DNA of 33,176 bases from Desulfobacteraceae bacterium (GTDB lineage Bacteria > Desulfobacterota > DSM-4660 > Desulfatiglandales > B25-G16): the NCBI GenBank assembly GCA_030615105.1, contig JAUWZV010000013.1, forward strand, positions 1-33,176. The letters run 5' to 3'. Numbering within the stretch: position 1 is the first letter of the stretch; each line of letters starts with the position of its first letter. The notes below the pieces were generated by a model that made no database searches, was not told the DNA's origin, and was given only the letters and a program-made list of their open reading frames with translations. Below, piece after piece: positions 7,153-15,160 of this stretch. The position numbers and the translations under genes are program-made.

Positions 7153-9822
7153 ATGAACAACATAGACAAATTCTATAAGGAACCTCTTTATGATTATCTA
7201 GTATGTCCTTTTTGCAAGAAGCCCCTCTTCTACAATGCTCAAAGAGAGAGGTTGGAATGCAGAGAGTGTGCACAATTCTACCCCGAGAAGCACGATGTTA
7301 TCCAGTTCCTAATAAGGGAGAGTAGCAACGAAGCCTCGGAAAAAGTCGAAACAGGATCGGGAAAACGACAAGAATATGTTTTTATATTTACTGAATCTTT
7401 AAAAAAGACAGATGTTCAATATGGAGAACTTATAAGCCTACTTAGAATGAATGTGCTTAATAAATATGGTCGAGAGCCTGACATCCAAATAATGAATGAC
7501 AAAGAAGGAGAGAGCGATGATCATCTTGTTGATCTATTTACTATAACGATACGGAAATACAACCAGAGTTGTGTAGTTGAGTCATCTCTCGATCTCGACT
7601 TGAAATTCATAATAGATTCTGCAGGTTACGTACACTCGGACGGTGATCTTATATATTCTGAAGTTTGGGATCACACTAAGAGAGATGAAGTTGTTAAAAA
7701 AATGAAAGAGTATGCTTCATCACAAGGGAAGAATAGATATCGTTTCTGCTTCTTAACAAAAACTTCTTCAAAAGATGAAACACTGCGGGAATTAGTAATT
7801 GATGAACACAGGTTCTTTCTGGGCGAAACACTGTTCAAACAAAATAAAGACTATGTGGAAGAAAACCTTAAAGACTGTCTAAATATTGAAAATAAAAATT
7901 CAGAAAAAGCAGAAATTATTATCTACAAAGATAATCAACTATCAGTTGAAGAAGGGGAGAATGATTTTGTATGGGAAGAAGGCCAGATGTATTTTCTAAT
8001 ATATCATTGCTCCCATAAAAAAGAAAATCCATTGCATAAACTTGATGAAGATAAACCTTATAGGATAAATGGCTACACAACTCCTGCGCCGTTAATGAAA
8101 GCGATGTTAAATTTAGCAATGGTAAAAGAGAGGGACACAGTAATAGATCCCTTTGCCTATACAGGAACTCTAGCATTAGAAACATGCGGAATTGGATGTC
8201 AGGTGATTGCAAGCGATATATGTGAAACTTTAGGTTTGGCCGACAATATACACTTCTTGACAAAAATTAATGGTCTAAACCTCGTCGATCTTAAGAACAT
8301 CCTAATTTCTAACAACCCTCCCTACAGTGACCTTAAACAATTAGCTCGAGACTTCTTGAAATACCCAACAGAGGGGCATCCTTTCACAAAGCCAAAGGAA
8401 GAAATAGAGGAACTATTAGAAAAGAAACCGCTTTTGAATGACAGAATAAATCGTCTATGTTTCTATATTATTAGGCGGTTCTACGTTGAGAAGTCCATGT
8501 CTGGGCCAGAAGAAGATAGCTTTATGGCCGATTTAACTGATTATGTCAAAGATATCATAAGAAAGCTCGAAAAATACCGCAAAACTGTGCGGAATCAATC
8601 ACAGGTTGACAAAATTGCCATGATAAAGAGTAAGGGATGGGACTGGTTAGTGTTATCAGCAGATGCAACTAAGCTTCCTATCAGCGAATCATCTATTGAT
8701 GTAATCGTAACTGATCCTCCTTATGGCTATGGAACTGAAATGACAGAAGAGACTTTATATGAAATATATAGGGGCTTTTTTGAGCAAGCTTTTCGGGTTT
8801 TGAAGGACGAAGGAAGGCTAGTAATATCCATATTAGACAAAGTGAGGACAGGCAAACCCATAGGTCCAAAAACAAGAAGGCCTGGAGTTATAAAATTGAT
8901 CAGCAAAATTGCAAAAGCAAATAAAATCCATTTTATAGTGCCTGAAATTCCTTCTTCGACTGGTTACAAGGGTTACTTTTATTGGAAAAGTGAGTACGCC
9001 TTAAATAGAGTAATAATATCATTACAAATTAAGAAAACTCCCGAGCCGCCGTCTTACACTCCGACGTATGAAGAGCCCTTGAATGGAATTAAAAAAACTG
9101 AGCTAAAAAATGCACTCACTGATATCCAAAAGCTCAGGGAAAGAGATTTGGATTTATCTATAAAAAAAGCCTTGAGGCTAATACAAGAAAACCCTGACGA
9201 TCCAATCATTTTAAGGGAATTAGCACATAGCTATCAGTTAAAAGGGATATATGGAAAAGCAATGTATCTTCTTTGCAGAGCATTAGAAATGAATCGGAAT
9301 GATGCCGAGACATGGTTCAGGCTTGGTCTTGTACATACGAGGTCAGGGAATTTTACTGAGGCCGAGAAGGCTATAAGGAACGCTTCTGAACTACGACGAA
9401 AGGATATGGTAATTGCGAATGAATTGGCATTTGTTTTATGGTCCTCAGGAAAAATAGACGAGGCGATTGAGGTGACCACTGAGGCGTATAATCAAATTAA
9501 GAAGACCACAGCAAAAAAAATAAAATATCAAATACTGAACAATCTCTCATATTACCTGGCAGAAAGAGGGGAAGCTGATGACATTAAAAAAGCTTTGGAA
9601 ATTTCTGAAGTCTTAGGAATTAAAGAGGAGACTAAGTTGAGTCACCTTGAAACAAGGGGATTTGTGCTCTTGCGGGCCTATAGACACTCCAATGAGCAGA
9701 AATTCTTAGACGAAGCAATTTCTCTACTTGAATATGTCCACAGAAAAGATCTGCGAAATGCATTTGCCGCATTTCACCTCATGGAGGCGTATAAGTTAAG
9801 AAAGCAACCTAAAGCCCTTTAG
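7153..9822 (+). CDS. Zinc-ribbon / DPPY methyltransferase / TPR fusion protein
   Basis: I start this 889-residue protein at the ATG at 7153, after AAGGGGGAAAT. The frame is open from 7081 but the extra 24 residues look untranslated. Residues 15-50 form a Trm112-like zinc ribbon with Cys18, Cys21, Cys36 and Cys39. About 60-320 is unrecognised. A Rossmann methyltransferase follows: motif I VIDPFAYTGTLALE near 331, then a long helical insert, then motif IV TDPPYG near 520. The NPPY/DPPY signature and UPF0020/Trm11-like layout fit N-methylation of a base, in tRNA, rRNA or DNA. Residues about 665-889 contain TPR repeats, for example AETWFRLGLVHTRSGNFTEA. An NNPPY sequence near 386 lies in the insert. 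The target is unknown. It is the last intact gene before the decayed island. Confidence 0.8.
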   Translation: MNNIDKFYKEPLYDYLVCPFCKKPLFYNAQRERLECRECAQFYPEKHDVIQFLIRESSNEASEKVETGSGKRQEYVFIFTESLKKTDVQYGELISLLRMNVLNKYGREPDIQIMNDKEGESDDHLVDLFTITIRKYNQSCVVESSLDLDLKFIIDSAGYVHSDGDLIYSEVWDHTKRDEVVKKMKEYASSQGKNRYRFCFLTKTSSKDETLRELVIDEHRFFLGETLFKQNKDYVEENLKDCLNIENKNSEKAEIIIYKDNQLSVEEGENDFVWEEGQMYFLIYHCSHKKENPLHKLDEDKPYRINGYTTPAPLMKAMLNLAMVKERDTVIDPFAYTGTLALETCGIGCQVIASDICETLGLADNIHFLTKINGLNLVDLKNILISNNPPYSDLKQLARDFLKYPTEGHPFTKPKEEIEELLEKKPLLNDRINRLCFYIIRRFYVEKSMSGPEEDSFMADLTDYVKDIIRKLEKYRKTVRNQSQVDKIAMIKSKGWDWLVLSADATKLPISESSIDVIVTDPPYGYGTEMTEETLYEIYRGFFEQAFRVLKDEGRLVISILDKVRTGKPIGPKTRRPGVIKLISKIAKANKIHFIVPEIPSSTGYKGYFYWKSEYALNRVIISLQIKKTPEPPSYTPTYEEPLNGIKKTELKNALTDIQKLRERDLDLSIKKALRLIQENPDDPIILRELAHSYQLKGIYGKAMYLLCRALEMNRNDAETWFRLGLVHTRSGNFTEAEKAIRNASELRRKDMVIANELAFVLWSSGKIDEAIEVTTEAYNQIKKTTAKKIKYQILNNLSYYLAERGEADDIKKALEISEVLGIKEETKLSHLETRGFVLLRAYRHSNEQKFLDEAISLLEYVHRKDLRNAFAAFHLMEAYKLRKQPKAL

Positions 9823-10578
9823 TCGTGACCCTCTGGTTCGATTGATAAATTGTACATTCTCATATTTTTTTCTTTATAACACATCTAATAACTAAATAAA
9901 ATTTCGATCTTTTACTTACATGAGTAAATTAGCAAAAAAAATGTATTTGTCAAGTAAAATTAGGCTAAGGAGCTAAAAATTATACCTGCCACTGTACAAG
10001 TGTTATTATATATGTATTATCGGCAGAATGTCAAGAATGTTTACTCAAATTTAAAGAAGCCAACCTGGTCACCCCATTTTTTAGCAGTATCTTCTCCTTT
10101 TTTTAGCTAAACAAAGGCTGATACTGGCTGGATGAGACGGCCTTTGTCGGCTGTCCATTTTCAACTGTTGAAAATACGAAATAGCAGAAAGGTAATAAAT
10201 TATCACCTTGTCAAATCCATCTTTTTAGTATGCAAAAATCATGCAAAATCAGGCAGTTAAGATATTGCACCAGATTTCAGATACTTAAGTTAATCTTGTA
10301 GAAAGCTTATCTAAAGAATCTGCATTAAAATTCCACCTTTTAGTGAAAGTTTACATAGTTTTGGTGGGGGGAATTGGAGGAAAGGGAAATCGAACTGGCA
10401 TGAGTTGGCAAAATGAACGACTGGATAACTGATTAGGCTTCCGTTGCTTTCTCCCCTAACCTTAGCCCCGCCTGCTAGCTTGCGCCCGCCTGCCATGATA
10501 TGGCATTTCGGGCAGGCAGCTAAGCGGGCAGGCAAAATTCCATTCCCATCACACCGACTCAAATCCCTCTTTTCGTGG
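9823..10578. other. Gap with palindromes, no supported gene
   Basis: The stretch is AT-rich to about 10070. A palindrome TTTTCAAC-T-GTTGAAAA lies near 10157-10173, and CAAAGGC/GCCTTTG arms lie near 10114-10148. These could fold in RNA but no known ncRNA family was recognised. A 95-residue minus-strand frame across 10311-10598 runs through the GC-rich palindrome and has no protein-like features. Confidence 0.45.
10466..10533. repeat. GC-rich compound palindrome (CCCGCCTGCC family)
   Basis: An inner hairpin pairs GCCTGCC with GGCAGGC, and TGCCATGATATGGCA is a smaller palindrome inside it. Outer CCCGCCTGC and GCGGGCAGGC words surround it. It shares its core words with the 39-base insert at 5068-5106, so the two belong to one family of short dispersed hairpins. 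Confidence 0.6.
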
Positions 10579-10719
10579 CTACAACTTAAAGACAACAATC
10601 AAACCAAACACCAAAGCAAGCCCAGCTATTACGAGCGCAAGAAAGGATATAATAAAAATGGCCCACTGATTAATTCCATATTCCTTAAGAATGCCAATCA
10701 ATAGCTGGAGTATCTCCAT
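10579..10719 (-). CDS. Small single-pass membrane protein (46 aa), hypothetical
   Basis: A 46-residue frame starts at an ATG 13 bases after the stop of the 65-residue gene on the same strand. It reads MEILQLLIGILKEYGINQWA, then an unbroken hydrophobic helix of about 25 residues ending in FKL. A one-helix membrane topology is clear. I do not recognise a family. There is no obvious ribosome site, so translation may depend on coupling to the gene ahead. Short membrane proteins next to HTH repressors are sometimes toxins or phage holin-like proteins, but nothing here proves that. Chance reading frames rarely give so clean a helix, which is my main support. Confidence 0.45.
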   Translation of the reverse strand: MEILQLLIGILKEYGINQWAIFIISFLALVIAGLALVFGLIVVFKL

Positions 10720-10732
10720 AAAAAAATAAAAA

Positions 10733-10930
10733 TCAGGAATCGGTTTTGTCACCGCGTAACCTCATGATTGACTGAATGTTTTGCTGTAGTACTAGCAAAC
10801 GTTTGGTAGGCGTCAGGGATAGCATCCATCGAATGAGCGTAAGATCGACACCGTCCTCGCTGTAAATCAGATCACGTTTTGACGAAGGAGCTTTTTCAGA
10901 ATCCGGCGGTCTTGGATCGTCTTGTTTCAT
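10733..10930 (-). CDS. Small hypothetical protein, possible antitoxin-like partner (65 aa)
   Basis: The 65-residue protein has a polar, charged first half and a compact C-terminal block VDLTLIRWMLSLTPTKRL followed by LQQNIQSIMRLR. The block has the look of a conserved helical domain. From general familiarity, similar short proteins often sit just upstream of nucleotidyltransferase-fold genes, but no such gene follows here. A GAGG four bases before the ATG supports the start. It lies 35 bases downstream of the truncated HTH-S24 gene on the same strand. A role as the surviving half of a toxin-antitoxin-like pair is inference only. Confidence 0.55.
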   Translation of the reverse strand: MKQDDPRPPDSEKAPSSKRDLIYSEDGVDLTLIRWMLSLTPTKRLLVLQQNIQSIMRLRGDKTDS

Positions 10931-10965
10931 AAATCCTCGATTACCCCGCTAAGCCCTTTATGATA

Positions 10966-11402
10966 TCATCTGTATCTTTTCTTTCTCTCTACCACCACGC
11001 CAACTACTCTATATTCATTGTCTTTACTCTTACCCCTCACCCTGAGAGCAAAGATTCCTTTTGCGTCAGTTTCTATACATATTCCCCATAATCACCATAC
11101 TGAGAGGTATCACATATCTGTTGCCAATTACCAGCCTGGGTCCATGAAATTATAGGGATACGTTTTGATTCTCTTACAGATTCTACATTAGGAGGCAGAT
11201 ATCCTGTCTGACTCAGGAATTCCCCTATATCTACCATGTAGGCCTTGAGAAACTTCATAACCATCTCAAAGGATTGTATGCTCCTTCCGTCTTCTATGTC
11301 TCTTATGTGAGTGTGGGAGACCCCTGAAAGTCTTGAAGCATACCGTAGAGACAGTCCCATTGTCTCTCTCTTTTCCTTCATGCCACATCTACCATGTACC
11401 AA
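10966..11402 (-). pseudogene. HTH (Xre)-S24 repressor with frameshift and internal deletion
   Basis: The N-terminal half is an Xre-type DNA-binding domain: LSLRYASRLSGVSHTHIRDI, with the helix-turn-helix in the SGVSHTHIRDIE segment. A linker and the S24 beginning RIPIISWTQAGNW follow. The frame stops at TAG just after GEYV. One base out of phase it continues as ETDAKGIFALRVRGKS and then jumps straight to KDNEYRVVGVVVERKKRYR. Against the remnant at 4968-5400, the middle of the S24 domain, where its catalytic Lys region and INP strand would be, is deleted. The protein cannot self-cleave as LexA/CI do. A truncated DNA-binding product of about 100 residues could still be made from 11378 or 11402. 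Confidence 0.75.
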
Positions 11403-11598
11403 CTCTACCTGAGTTAAACCTAAAACCTTCCTGCCTGGAATATCTTACAATAAAATGGGGACTCCTTTCGACACATCCATCATTATGAACATTGACAATG
11501 ATCCAGAAATAGTTGATTATTTAAGTCCAAGTAAGAAGGTAAGGACGTCCATGATTCTAGATTTTTGTAGAAACATCTTGGCAAGGAGGTAGATTCTT

Positions 11599-11823
11599 AT
11601 GGAAATAGCCCCAAGAATTGTGGTGGATGAGAAAGTCCGTTTCGGGAGGCCTGTGATAAGAGGAACTCGTGTTCCCGTAGATTTGATACTTGCCAAACTC
11701 GCAGGGGGAATGATTTATGAGGAAGTAATGGCTGAATATGATCTTATCAAGGAAGATATATTGGCTGCTCTGAATTATGCTGCAAAACATCTTTCAGATG
11801 AGGAAGTGAGAGCTATAAGTTGA
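11599..11823 (+). CDS. DUF433 (VapB-like) antitoxin
   Basis: This 74-residue protein is a typical DUF433 domain: PRIVVDEKVRFGRPVIRGTR followed by VPVDLILAKLAGGM, a helix-turn-helix that includes EEVMAEYDLIKEDILAALNY, and a short tail. The family pairs with DUF5615 PIN-like toxins and probably binds the shared promoter. GGAGG lies nine bases before the ATG. The partner toxin follows immediately: the stop TGA at 11821-11823 is followed by ATG at 11825. The gene itself is complete and has no visible lesion. Confidence 0.88.
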   Translation: MEIAPRIVVDEKVRFGRPVIRGTRVPVDLILAKLAGGMIYEEVMAEYDLIKEDILAALNYAAKHLSDEEVRAIS

Positions 11824-11824
11824 A

Positions 11825-12060
11825 ATGCCAAGATTCTTGATTGATGAAGACATGCCTCGTTCAACGACAAAACTCTTGAAGGATAAGGGTTTTGACGTTT
11901 TAGATGTGCGAGATTGTGGTCTAAGGGGAAAGAGTGACGAAGAAATATTCAGATTTGCCCAAGAGGAGAAAACCGTGATTTTGATAACCTTGACGAGGCT
12001 GATTTTAGAGGCAATCTAATTATCCTCGAGCCAGGGAGGATTAGAATTAGAAGGGAATAA
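11825..12060 (+). pseudogene. DUF5615 PIN-like toxin, frameshifted and internally deleted
   Basis: The start MPRFLIDEDMPRSTTKLLKD and the following DVLDVRDCGLRGKSDEEIF match the DUF5615 Mut7-C/PIN-like family, including the first acidic pair (DED). After VILIT the frame is off by one base and stops at 12017-12019. Restoring the phase gives DEADFRGNLIILEPGRIRIR, ending at TAA 12058-12060. That joins the mid-domain DxDF motif directly to the extreme C-terminal strand, so about 30-35 residues normally between them are missing. The toxin is therefore dead twice over, while the DUF433 antitoxin upstream is intact. Confidence 0.78.
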
Positions 12061-12177
12061 GCTCGGAGACAAAACAGAGAGTTATGGGATTTGGCTGTTT
12101 AAGTTTGCTGGTAACCAATATCTTGTATGCATCTAAAATAAAGTCACAAAGTAAGAACGCGCCTCATTTCGTAGATC

Positions 12178-12363
12178 ATCAGTTTCATTACCGATCCTCA
12201 GGTAATACGGCATATCCTTGAACATCTCGGCCTCTGGGTACAGAAGTCCTCCAGAGACCCGCCCAGCCAAGCCTCTCATGAAGATGGCGAGATAGTCTAT
12301 GAACCCTTCGATGATGGTTGGCCCGGCTATGAAGAGCCATCTATTATGTTAAGCTTATGCTGA
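12178..12363 (+). pseudogene. IS91-like (IS801/y2-type) transposase C-terminal remnant
   Basis: The plus strand encodes ITDPQVIRHILEHLGLWVQ, then about 20 spacer residues including a DPPS stretch, then YEPFDDGWPGYEEP and a stop at 12361-12363. This arrangement (ITDP..I..ILEHLGLW, then YEPF.D.WP.YEEP) is the C-terminal end of IS91/IS1294-like rolling-circle transposases. Everything upstream, including the HUH/tyrosine catalytic domain, is missing. The last third of the fragment and about 270 bases downstream form the repeat found again at 21512-21843. Confidence 0.72.
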
Positions 12364-12632
12364 GCTTGTCGAAGCATTGAGCACTCTGTAATTTGCGGCT
12401 ATAAGGGTTATAGGGGAGGTCTATCTATCTTCTGCCCATTCTTTGGTAAAATAACTAAAACTAATCGCAAAATGTCAAACCTACCACATTTTATGCTTTT
12501 ACATTGGTCTTAAAAATTTTTCTTCTGCTCAGAAAGGGTCAATTTTAGGAAAATTAGAAAAACAGGTTGCAATTTTCCTCCTTTTTTGCCTTAATGTTCC
12601 TACGGTTCAAAAAAACAATTTCCTATCATCTC
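12301..12632 (+). repeat. IS91-like 3' end, copy A (about 330 bp)
   Basis: This stretch covers the last codons of the IS91-like transposase remnant and its 3' non-coding end, finishing CAATTTCCTATCATCTC. It aligns nearly base for base with 21512-21843. The final part resembles 15587-15650 as well. All three lie on the plus strand, just upstream of accessory genes. Confidence 0.8.
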
Positions 12633-12725
12633 AGATTATGAAAGGGCAGATCAAATTTGTTCTCAATGCCCAAATTTTAAGCCCAAAAATAACCCTTAAT
12701 CGAGGGTGCTATGAACTAATATCTG

Positions 12726-12756
12726 AACCCCATTCCTTATATAGCGAAATGGGGTT
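12726..12756 (+). terminator. Hairpin with T-rich tail upstream of the membrane-protein start
   Basis: Perfect arms AACCCCATT and AATGGGGTT enclose a 13-base loop and are followed by TTGTGATTTTTT. It looks like a rho-independent terminator or attenuator placed 35 bases ahead of the TTG start at 12791. Its presence argues against the long reading of the gene from 12638. Confidence 0.5.
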
Positions 12757-12790
12757 TTGTGATTTTTTAAAAAAAGGGGGGGTGCAAGAA

Positions 12791-13543
12791 TTGAATAAAC
12801 TAGGCAAAATACTTTTAATTATTTTAATTGCTTTTTTAAGTCTAAATCTTCTAAATGTTTTTTTTCATTTTTTTACTGGAACTCTATTGGAGACAGACGA
12901 TAAATTTGAGATATTTAGAGATCTTCTCATTATTCTATTAACAATTTTGGCCGTTACAGGATACTTTCTTTATAAGGAAGTAGGAAGAAAAATATTAGAA
13001 GAGCAAAAAGAACATATTATAGAGAGTGAGAAGAACCTAAAACAAATCATTAAAGATTGTGAAAATGAAATTTTCACTAAGGTTTATGATCAATTAGCTT
13101 ATGCCCATTATCAAGAATACCAGAGAATGGATTCTGTCGATCCATTATATGAAGAATTATGCACTCTAGCTATTGATGAAGCTGAACGTGCAATAGGGTT
13201 TTATGAAAAATTTAACCAAAAAGAGGAAGGTAAGCTTTGTATTTACAAGGTAAGTCTTGCTTATCACTTAGCATCTCGTAGATATCCAGAAGATAAAGTT
13301 AGAGCCCTTGAACTCGTACAAGATAATTGGGAGAATGCGATTAAATATAAACCTAGTGAGGAATATAATATCCGTGAAAGCTTAATATGGGTAATCCTAA
13401 GATGCTCAGATGAAAACGAGGAAAAAAAGAAAGCTGAAAAAGACTTATCTGATCTTATGAAATGGTCAACTCTTCCACAAGACTGGAAAAAATTTCATAT
13501 TGATAAATACCGAAAATACTTTAGAATCTCATTAGATGTTTAA
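12791..13543 (+). CDS. Two-TM membrane protein with cytoplasmic helical domain, hypothetical
   Basis: I start this at TTG 12791, which has GGGGGGTG six bases upstream, giving 250 residues. The open frame extends back to an ATG at 12638, but that part contains a terminator-like hairpin and has no ribosome site. The protein begins with a hydrophobic helix (KILLIILIAFLSLNLLNVF), a short loop, and a second helix (LLIILLTILAVTGYFLY). About 180 charged, mostly helical residues follow, first coiled-coil-like and then TPR-like (EAERAIGFYEKFNQ, SLAYHLASRRYPEDK). Family not recognised. Both transmembrane helices at the N-terminus plus a helical sensor-like tail recall membrane effectors of defence loci, an inference only. 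It begins directly after the IS91-like end. Confidence 0.6.
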   Translation: MNKLGKILLIILIAFLSLNLLNVFFHFFTGTLLETDDKFEIFRDLLIILLTILAVTGYFLYKEVGRKILEEQKEHIIESEKNLKQIIKDCENEIFTKVYDQLAYAHYQEYQRMDSVDPLYEELCTLAIDEAERAIGFYEKFNQKEEGKLCIYKVSLAYHLASRRYPEDKVRALELVQDNWENAIKYKPSEEYNIRESLIWVILRCSDENEEKKKAEKDLSDLMKWSTLPQDWKKFHIDKYRKYFRISLDV

Positions 13544-13833
13544 ATTCAATTTTAATGTATTTAAGGTCTGAATGGACCATAATATTTTCTCATAACCTGA
13601 CCCTCCTTTCTTAATATTTAACCTTATTCATACACTTATTGTCAAGTACAAATTTACTTTCTATCATCTTATCATAATTATCAGTAATTCTCTTAGCATA
13701 AAATATATTCAATTTTCAAAGAACGATTAGGGTCTTATCTGCCCCAAAATAGCTTATCATATACCCTTGCCCCCCTCCGAGAACGTCTCATATAAGGCAA
13801 TTTTAAGCCGCTTAGGAAAGGTACCAGGCATGA

Positions 13834-14273
13834 TTATTTGACTATTTTTCTGTTCTTATTTTCCTTTATAGCCTCTTCTAATTTGCTCACCATACTATCA
13901 AATGCCTTTTCGTCTCGGCGCTTTTTTTCAACTTTCCTAATACCTCGACTGATGACTGAAGGGTCACGTTTAAAATGCTCCGCTACCATTTTAACTTGAT
14001 AGTATAGGAAATCCCATTTTTTGACAGGATAGACAGGATAGTCAGGATAAATAAAAAATCTTGTTAATCGTGTTAATCCTGTGGAAAAAGATTCCGCCGC
14101 AGGCGGCTAAGTTCATGACAACCCAACTTTCTGCCTATATATGCTACTATCGCCCGTGCGCATGCCCCCTGCCGATTCCGGGTAGGACTATAGAATGTCT
14201 CGGGAGGTATATTGAGAACGGAAGAAGCCTTTGACACTATTTCGTCTATAGAAATATGGTAAAGAAAAGGAAG
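13834..14273 (-). pseudogene. REP-type (RAYT-like) transposase C-terminal remnant, copy 1
   Basis: Minus strand from 14273: ISIDEIVSKASSVLNIPPET, then YSPTRNRQGACARAIVAYIG, an interruption by a repeat, then FLYYQVKMVAEHFKRDP and SVISRGIRKVEKKRRDEKAF down to a stop at 13834. The pattern ARAIVAYIG plus AEHFKRDPSVISRGIRKVE is a DnaA-domain-IV-like DNA-binding tail of the kind carried by many IS200-like REP-associated transposases. The catalytic Y1 domain is absent. Nearly the same remnant occurs at 23217-23658, and a shorter one at 21281-21440. Confidence 0.62.
14023..14082. repeat. GACAGGATA-family palindromic repeat inside the transposase remnant
   Basis: Three left-hand words of the ACAGGAT type (GACAGGATA, GACAGGATA, GTCAGGATA) face three right-hand words (ATCTTGT, ATCGTGT, ATCCTGT) across an A/T loop. 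A small CCGCCGCAGGCGG palindrome follows at about 14093-14105. The element interrupts the remnant at exactly the place where copy 2 carries the unrelated GGACGCAGAT repeat. Confidence 0.65.
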
Positions 14274-14320
14274 TTATGTGTGCCATGAAAGCAAATGGAG
14301 GTTTTCAGATGACACAAATC

Positions 14321-14827
14321 TCAATCAACACGATAAGCTTTGCGGAGGGTGGCTAATGGAAGGAAGAGCTCCAGTGGGTTGTCAGGAAGGGGAATAAACC
14401 CAAACTGCTCATAAAATGTTCTTGCCTCGTCGTTTTTAGCATCCACAAAAAAACCTATGATCCCAAGGTGTTCAGAGACTCTGAGAATTCGCTCTATGGC
14501 ATTGACCATCATTTGGGTGCCGAGCCCCTTTCTTTGTAGATTCTTGTTGACGGCAAGTCTGGCGAGTTTTGCAGCAGGAGCCCTGGCAGGGTATTTTTTG
14601 GCATATTTCCTGGGCAGTTTCTCAACGAGTATTTCGCAAGAGGCCAGCGTGAAAAACCCTAGAATCTCGGTCGGGTTGCTGTCCTCAACCAGTACGAATG
14701 TTCGGGAGATTCCCTTCTCTATATGCTGTCGTGCGGTGTTCCGCAGGTACCGGTTGAGCTCATTGTTACCGCAATCGAAGGCAGCTCTGTTGTGGTCTCG
14801 AGTAAGAGTTTCAATCTTCAGCGACAT
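14321..14827 (-). CDS. GNAT acetyltransferase toxin (TacT/AtaT-type)
   Basis: The 168-residue GCN5-related acetyltransferase starts at the ATG at 14827, giving MSLKIETLTRDHNRAAFDCG, the usual N-terminus for the group. The frame is open further upstream. The acetyl-CoA loop is QRKGLG (98-103) within LARLAVNKNLQRKGLGTQMM. The catalytic tyrosine is Tyr139 in ARTFYEQFGF. Related toxins acetylate the amino group of aminoacyl-tRNAs and stop translation. Its start overlaps the end of the DUF1778 antitoxin gene by 17 bases, the classic arrangement. The gene appears intact. Its counterpart was deleted from the duplicate at 23.7 kb. Confidence 0.9.
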   Translation of the reverse strand: MSLKIETLTRDHNRAAFDCGNNELNRYLRNTARQHIEKGISRTFVLVEDSNPTEILGFFTLASCEILVEKLPRKYAKKYPARAPAAKLARLAVNKNLQRKGLGTQMMVNAIERILRVSEHLGIIGFFVDAKNDEARTFYEQFGFIPLPDNPLELFLPLATLRKAYRVD

Positions 14828-15098
14828 CGGAAGAGCCCTTGTAAGCTTTGATGGCATTTTTGAGCTTTTCGTTGGGTTCAGGCGGGTTTTCAAGCGCATC
14901 AAAGAACAAACTAGCAGATCGTGTTGTCATCCTTATGAAGCGCTCTCTTTTCATCACCTTCTGTGCTTTCTCAAGGGCAGACTGGACAAGGAACTGGTTA
15001 ACCGTTGCCCCGCTCAGCTCGGCTGCTTGGGACAGCATATCGTACACATGTAGCGGCACGCGTGCTGAAATCCTCTGGTTTTGTTTAGGTACTGACAT
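14811..15098 (-). CDS. DUF1778 (TacA-type) ribbon-helix-helix antitoxin
   Basis: A 95-residue antitoxin with a ribbon-helix-helix N-terminus: RISARVPLHVYDMLSQAAEL followed by SGATVNQFLVQSALEKAQ. The C-terminal part (RMTTRSASLFFDALENPPEP and beyond) is the usual toxin-binding tail. The family neutralises the GNAT toxin and, with it, represses the shared promoter. An AAGGAT sequence lies eight bases before the ATG. Immediately upstream (in gene orientation) is a region with two direct repeats suited to be its operator. A near-identical orphan copy is at 23710-24012. Confidence 0.92.
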   Translation of the reverse strand: MSVPKQNQRISARVPLHVYDMLSQAAELSGATVNQFLVQSALEKAQKVMKRERFIRMTTRSASLFFDALENPPEPNEKLKNAIKAYKGSSDVAED

Positions 15099-15160
15099 GG
15101 TTTGAATCCTTCAAAATACAGGTGTAATGTGTTTTTGGGACATAATCAAAGATAATATCC

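Noticed and set aside
9830-9850. tRNA-like GGTTCGATT word
   Set aside because: No acceptor stem, anticodon arm or D arm could be placed around it.
10311-10598. 95-codon minus-strand frame
   Set aside because: It crosses a GC-rich palindrome and overlaps the end of the small membrane gene. Its composition is not protein-like.
14457-15053. 198-codon plus-strand frame
   Set aside because: It is antisense to the GNAT and DUF1778 genes, which have clear family motifs.
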